From Clostridiales bacterium (GTDB lineage Bacteria; Bacillota; Clostridia; Oscillospirales; CAG-382), in assembly GCA_004553575.1 (NCBI GenBank), contig SFLA01000009.1:1-41306 (forward strand): a stretch of DNA of 41,306 nt, in the 5' to 3' direction. The translations under genes were made by a program, and so were the position numbers. A model generated the notes under the pieces. It ran no database searches and had not been told where the DNA came from. It worked only from the letters and a program-made list of their open reading frames with translations. Below, one piece after another: positions 39,407 to 41,306 of the stretch; position 1 is the stretch's first letter, and each line of letters begins with the position of its first letter.

Positions 39407-40102
39407 TCACATAAGCTCGGACCGCAGCTTGGACAGTATCTTTTTTTCCAGTCTCGATATTCGCACCTGTGAAACGCCGAGCACTTCACCGGTCTGCTGC
39501 TGGGACATTCCTTTATAATACCGGCAGGAGACGACTTCGCGTTCCTCCGGCGACAGACGTGCGATCGCCTGCCGCAGAGCGAGGTTTTCACATATATCGG
39601 CCACGCAGTCGGATCCGATAAGTTCCTCAACCGTCTTTTCGCCCGCAGGCGACGAAAAAGACACGACTGCGCGTACGCTGTCCAGCGCCTCCGCCGCTTC
39701 CTCGACCGTGCAGCCGCATTCCGCGGCTATTTCCGAAAGGCTCGGCTCCGTGCCGGTGCGGGCAAACATCGCGTCACGGGCGGCAGACAGATCCCTGCCC
39801 CGTTTTTTTAATCCGCGAGATACCTTTATGGGTCCGTCGTCGCGCAGAAACCGTTTTATTTCGCCTGTTATCAGCGGTACGGCATATGTCGAAAGCACTG
39901 TTTCGCGGTCAAAGGAAAAGCCCCTTATTGCTTTTATCAGTCCGATTGTGCCGATCTGAATCAGGTCTTCAAGCTCTGCGCGGGAACGGAAGCGCAGCGC
40001 TATCGACTTTACAAGACCCATGTTTCCGCGGACAAGCCGGTCCATGGCTTCGGGGTCTCCGTCGCGGGCGGCGGCTATGAGACTGCGGGTATCGGAGGTC
40101 AT
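39407..40102 (-). CDS. sigF: Sporulation sigma factor F
   Basis: SigF is the first forespore-specific sigma factor. The 231-residue product shows region 2 (LVRGNMGLVKSIALRFRSRAELEDLIQIGTIGLIKAIRGF, then ETVLSTYAVPLITGEIKRFLRD), region 3 (VSRGLKKRGRDLSAARDAMFARTGTEPSLSEIAAECG) and region 4 with the HTH (QQQTGEVLGVSQVRISRLEKKILSKL). It is held inactive by SpoIIAB. It shares one base with the upstream spoIIAB. Length is slightly below Bacillus SigF (255). SigG is similar, but the linked spoIIAA and spoIIAB make SigF certain. Confidence 0.97.
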   Translation of the reverse strand: MTSDTRSLIAAARDGDPEAMDRLVRGNMGLVKSIALRFRSRAELEDLIQIGTIGLIKAIRGFSFDRETVLSTYAVPLITGEIKRFLRDDGPIKVSRGLKKRGRDLSAARDAMFARTGTEPSLSEIAAECGCTVEEAAEALDSVRAVVSFSSPAGEKTVEELIGSDCVADICENLALRQAIARLSPEEREVVSCRYYKGMSQQQTGEVLGVSQVRISRLEKKILSKLRSELM

Positions 40103-40545
40103 TATGTACGGGCAAGCAGCTTGGTCAGCCGCACCGTCGTTCCCTTTCCCGGCCGACTGTTCACCGTGACCTTATCGCAGAAGGACTGCATTATAGTAAA
40201 ACCCATACCGCTGCGCTCGCCGGCGGGGTCGGAGGTGTACAGAGGTGTGAGCGCCAGTCCTAAATCCGGTATCCCACAGCCGCGGTCACGCACGGTGATA
40301 ACCACTCTGCCGTCCGGAAAATACGCTCCCGTCAGAAGCACCGGGCAATAACCGGTTTCTCCGCGATAAGCGTGGACGATACAGTTGGTTACCGCTTCGG
40401 ATACAGCGGTTTTTATATCTGCCAGCTCCGCCATGGTGGGATCGAGCTGTGAAGCGAACGCCGACACCACCAGCCGTGCGTAGCCTTCGTTAATGCTTTT
40501 GGCCGGAAATTCAGCCTTGAAGCGGTTTACCGGCTTGTCCTTCAT
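40102..40545 (-). CDS. spoIIAB: Anti-sigma-F factor and serine kinase
   Basis: SpoIIAB binds SigF and phosphorylates SpoIIAA using ATP. The 147-residue GHKL protein has the N box EAVTNCIVHAYRGETG, the G1 box VRDRGCGIPDL and the G2 motif GERSGMGFTIMQSFCD, all intact. It overlaps spoIIAA by 4 bases and abuts sigF, the classical order. Confidence 0.97.
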   Translation of the reverse strand: MKDKPVNRFKAEFPAKSINEGYARLVVSAFASQLDPTMAELADIKTAVSEAVTNCIVHAYRGETGYCPVLLTGAYFPDGRVVITVRDRGCGIPDLGLALTPLYTSDPAGERSGMGFTIMQSFCDKVTVNSRPGKGTTVRLTKLLART

Positions 40546-40862
40546 TTTTCATCATCCTTTCTTATTGTCATAAGACTGTCCATTCCGGCAAGACGCAGCA
40601 CCTTTTCAACCCGATCCGACGGATTCACCACCACCGCAGTACCGCCCCGGGTGTTCATCTTGCGAAGCCTGCCCATTACCAGCCCGAGCCCGGACGAATC
40701 GCAGAACGAGATGTCGGAAAGATCGAGCAGCAGCGTTTTCGGACGCACGCGGTCGATCTCGGCGTCTATGTCGGCGCGCGCTATTACGGCGCTGTGATGA
40801 TCTATTTCACCGTGCAGCGACGCTCTGAGCCCTTCGCGGCTCGTATTAAACTTTACGTACAT
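40542..40862 (-). CDS. spoIIAA: Anti-sigma-F factor antagonist
   Basis: The 106-residue STAS-domain protein releases SigF by binding SpoIIAB when dephosphorylated. The phosphorylation site is Ser56 (or Ser57) in ISFCDSSGLGLVMGRLRKM, matching Ser58 of Bacillus SpoIIAA. The start has a GGAGG site 7 bases upstream. It heads the operon; I could not find a convincing sigma-H promoter in the 100 bases before it. The phosphatase SpoIIE is not in the window. Confidence 0.96.
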   Translation of the reverse strand: MYVKFNTSREGLRASLHGEIDHHSAVIARADIDAEIDRVRPKTLLLDLSDISFCDSSGLGLVMGRLRKMNTRGGTAVVVNPSDRVEKVLRLAGMDSLMTIRKDDEK

Positions 40863-41024
40863 ATCAATACCTCCGTGGCGGATATTTTACAGTATTTTCC
40901 ATGCGTATTATGTCCGAAAAAGTCAGCGTATAAACATAAAATAATAAAGCCGCGCATTTTGGTGGGGCGCCAGAACGCTGTTTAGGATACGGCATAGTCG
41001 ATTTGTCGACTATGCCGTTTTCCT
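40863..41024. other. Gap between spoIIAA and the recombinase remnant
   Basis: It should contain the spoIIA promoter. I looked for a sigma-H pattern (AGGAWWW then GAAT) and found only partial matches near 40900-40915. The right part holds the strong hairpin at 40990-41017. Confidence 0.5.
40990..41017 (+). repeat. 12-bp perfect inverted repeat (hairpin)
   Basis: CGGCATAGTCGA and TCGACTATGCCG with a 4-base loop TTTG; TTTT follows on the plus strand. It sits 7 bases after the stop of the minus-strand recombinase remnant. It may be the element's end structure or terminator; the T run is on the plus strand, where no gene precedes it. Confidence 0.75.
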
Positions 41025-41216
41025 TTACGCCGTTTTCTCTGGTGGTTTCGCAATTTTGATTTCGCCAATGCAGTTATAGACGATTTTAAGTCGTACCCCT
41101 CTGCGCTTCTTTCCTGGCTCACGCTCGTACACGATGACCTTTTCTACGAACGTGCGTATTACTTCTGCGTCAAGCTGCTCCAAGTTAGTGTATTTCTGCA
41201 CGTACTGTAGCCGAGG
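41025..41216 (-). pseudogene. C-terminal remnant of a large serine recombinase (DUF4368-like)
   Basis: The open frame encodes 63 residues that read like the extreme C-terminus of resolvase-type recombinases of the TnpX/TndX group: YVQKYTNLEQLDAEVIRTFV, then EKVIVYERE and VRLKIVYNCIGEIKI, then the stop. A full protein has over 500 residues with an N-terminal resolvase domain and a zinc ribbon. Directly upstream in the same frame is a TGA at 41217-41219, and no alternative frame continues the match, so the gene is truncated or rearranged. A start-like ATG with AAAGGA upstream lies nearby but in another frame and ends after 11 codons. Low similarity to the sporulation genes and the end-of-window location suggest a mobile element edge. 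The identification rests on remembered family sequence. Confidence 0.75.
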
Positions 41217-41306
41217 TCATGGTCCTATCCTTTCTTGATCAAGTCCGAAAAAGGTCACATTTTTGCGAAGGATCCCCGAATGAGGTCGAGAAGTGCTGCC
41301 ATGGTG

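Noticed and set aside
40880..40960. Sigma-H promoter for spoIIA
   Set aside because: I could only find partial matches (CGGACAT and GGAAAAT) with wrong spacing, so no promoter is claimed.
41255..41304. A short frame open to the window edge (LLDLIRGSF)
   Set aside because: Only about 16 codons are visible and no family can be recognised; it may be the end of an element gene but is not callable.

Overview
The window is a compact stretch of a Gram-positive, endospore-lineage chromosome, most likely an uncultured gut-type member of the Clostridia. The evidence is the spoIIAA-spoIIAB-sigF operon at the right end, the DivIVA/SepF/YggT division cluster, an LTA-synthase-like sulfatase, a CD1247-family protein, a DUF1836 regulator, strong AGGAGG ribosome sites and canonical TTGACA/TATAAT promoters. 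I see no rRNA, tRNA or CRISPR array. This assignment is inference from gene content; no taxonomic search was possible.

Layout. (1) 1-1268: a secreted Ig-like/SLH-like protein. (2) 1335-18353, minus strand: an unbroken run of 18 tightly packed or overlapping genes, from queA and miaA through an HlyD-like protein, yggS, sepF, yggT, divIVA, ileS, lspA, an RluA-type pseudouridine synthase, a split transketolase, an acyltransferase and its zinc-ribbon membrane partner, a Nif3-like protein, rqcH, a lipoprotein and a small protein. One good sigma-A promoter lies upstream of queA and one terminator lies at the far end. (3) 18474-23009: dapA, archaeal-type phosphoglycerate mutase, a SLOG protein with its own promoter, and an oxidoreductase/TIM-barrel isomerase pair. 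(4) 23079-28232: CD1247-family Asp/Cys-rich protein and efp with their own promoter, then pepP-like, hslO, iscU and iscS, divergent from an ArsR-family regulator. (5) 28300-35754: envelope genes, comprising a lipoprotein, an LTA-synthase-like enzyme, HtrA protease, an orphan sensor kinase and a divergent carbohydrate-binding lipoprotein. (6) 36295-40862: a Cys-rich protein of unknown function, DUF1836 plus flotillin, and the spoIIA operon. (7) 41025-41216: the broken C-terminal remnant of a large serine recombinase, so a mobile element abuts the sporulation operon.

The most interesting signals are regulatory. Two nearly identical 19-bp boxes (TTAAG direct repeats, 11-bp period) sit upstream of htrA and of the lipoprotein on either side of the orphan kinase, which predicts a small envelope-stress regulon with an unlinked OmpR-type response regulator. 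The iscSU-hslO operon and the divergent ArsR gene have their -35 boxes arranged as one perfect inverted repeat, and both the regulator and IscU carry Cys-rich tails. An orphan terminator in the long leader of the Cys-rich gene may mark an attenuator or a small RNA.
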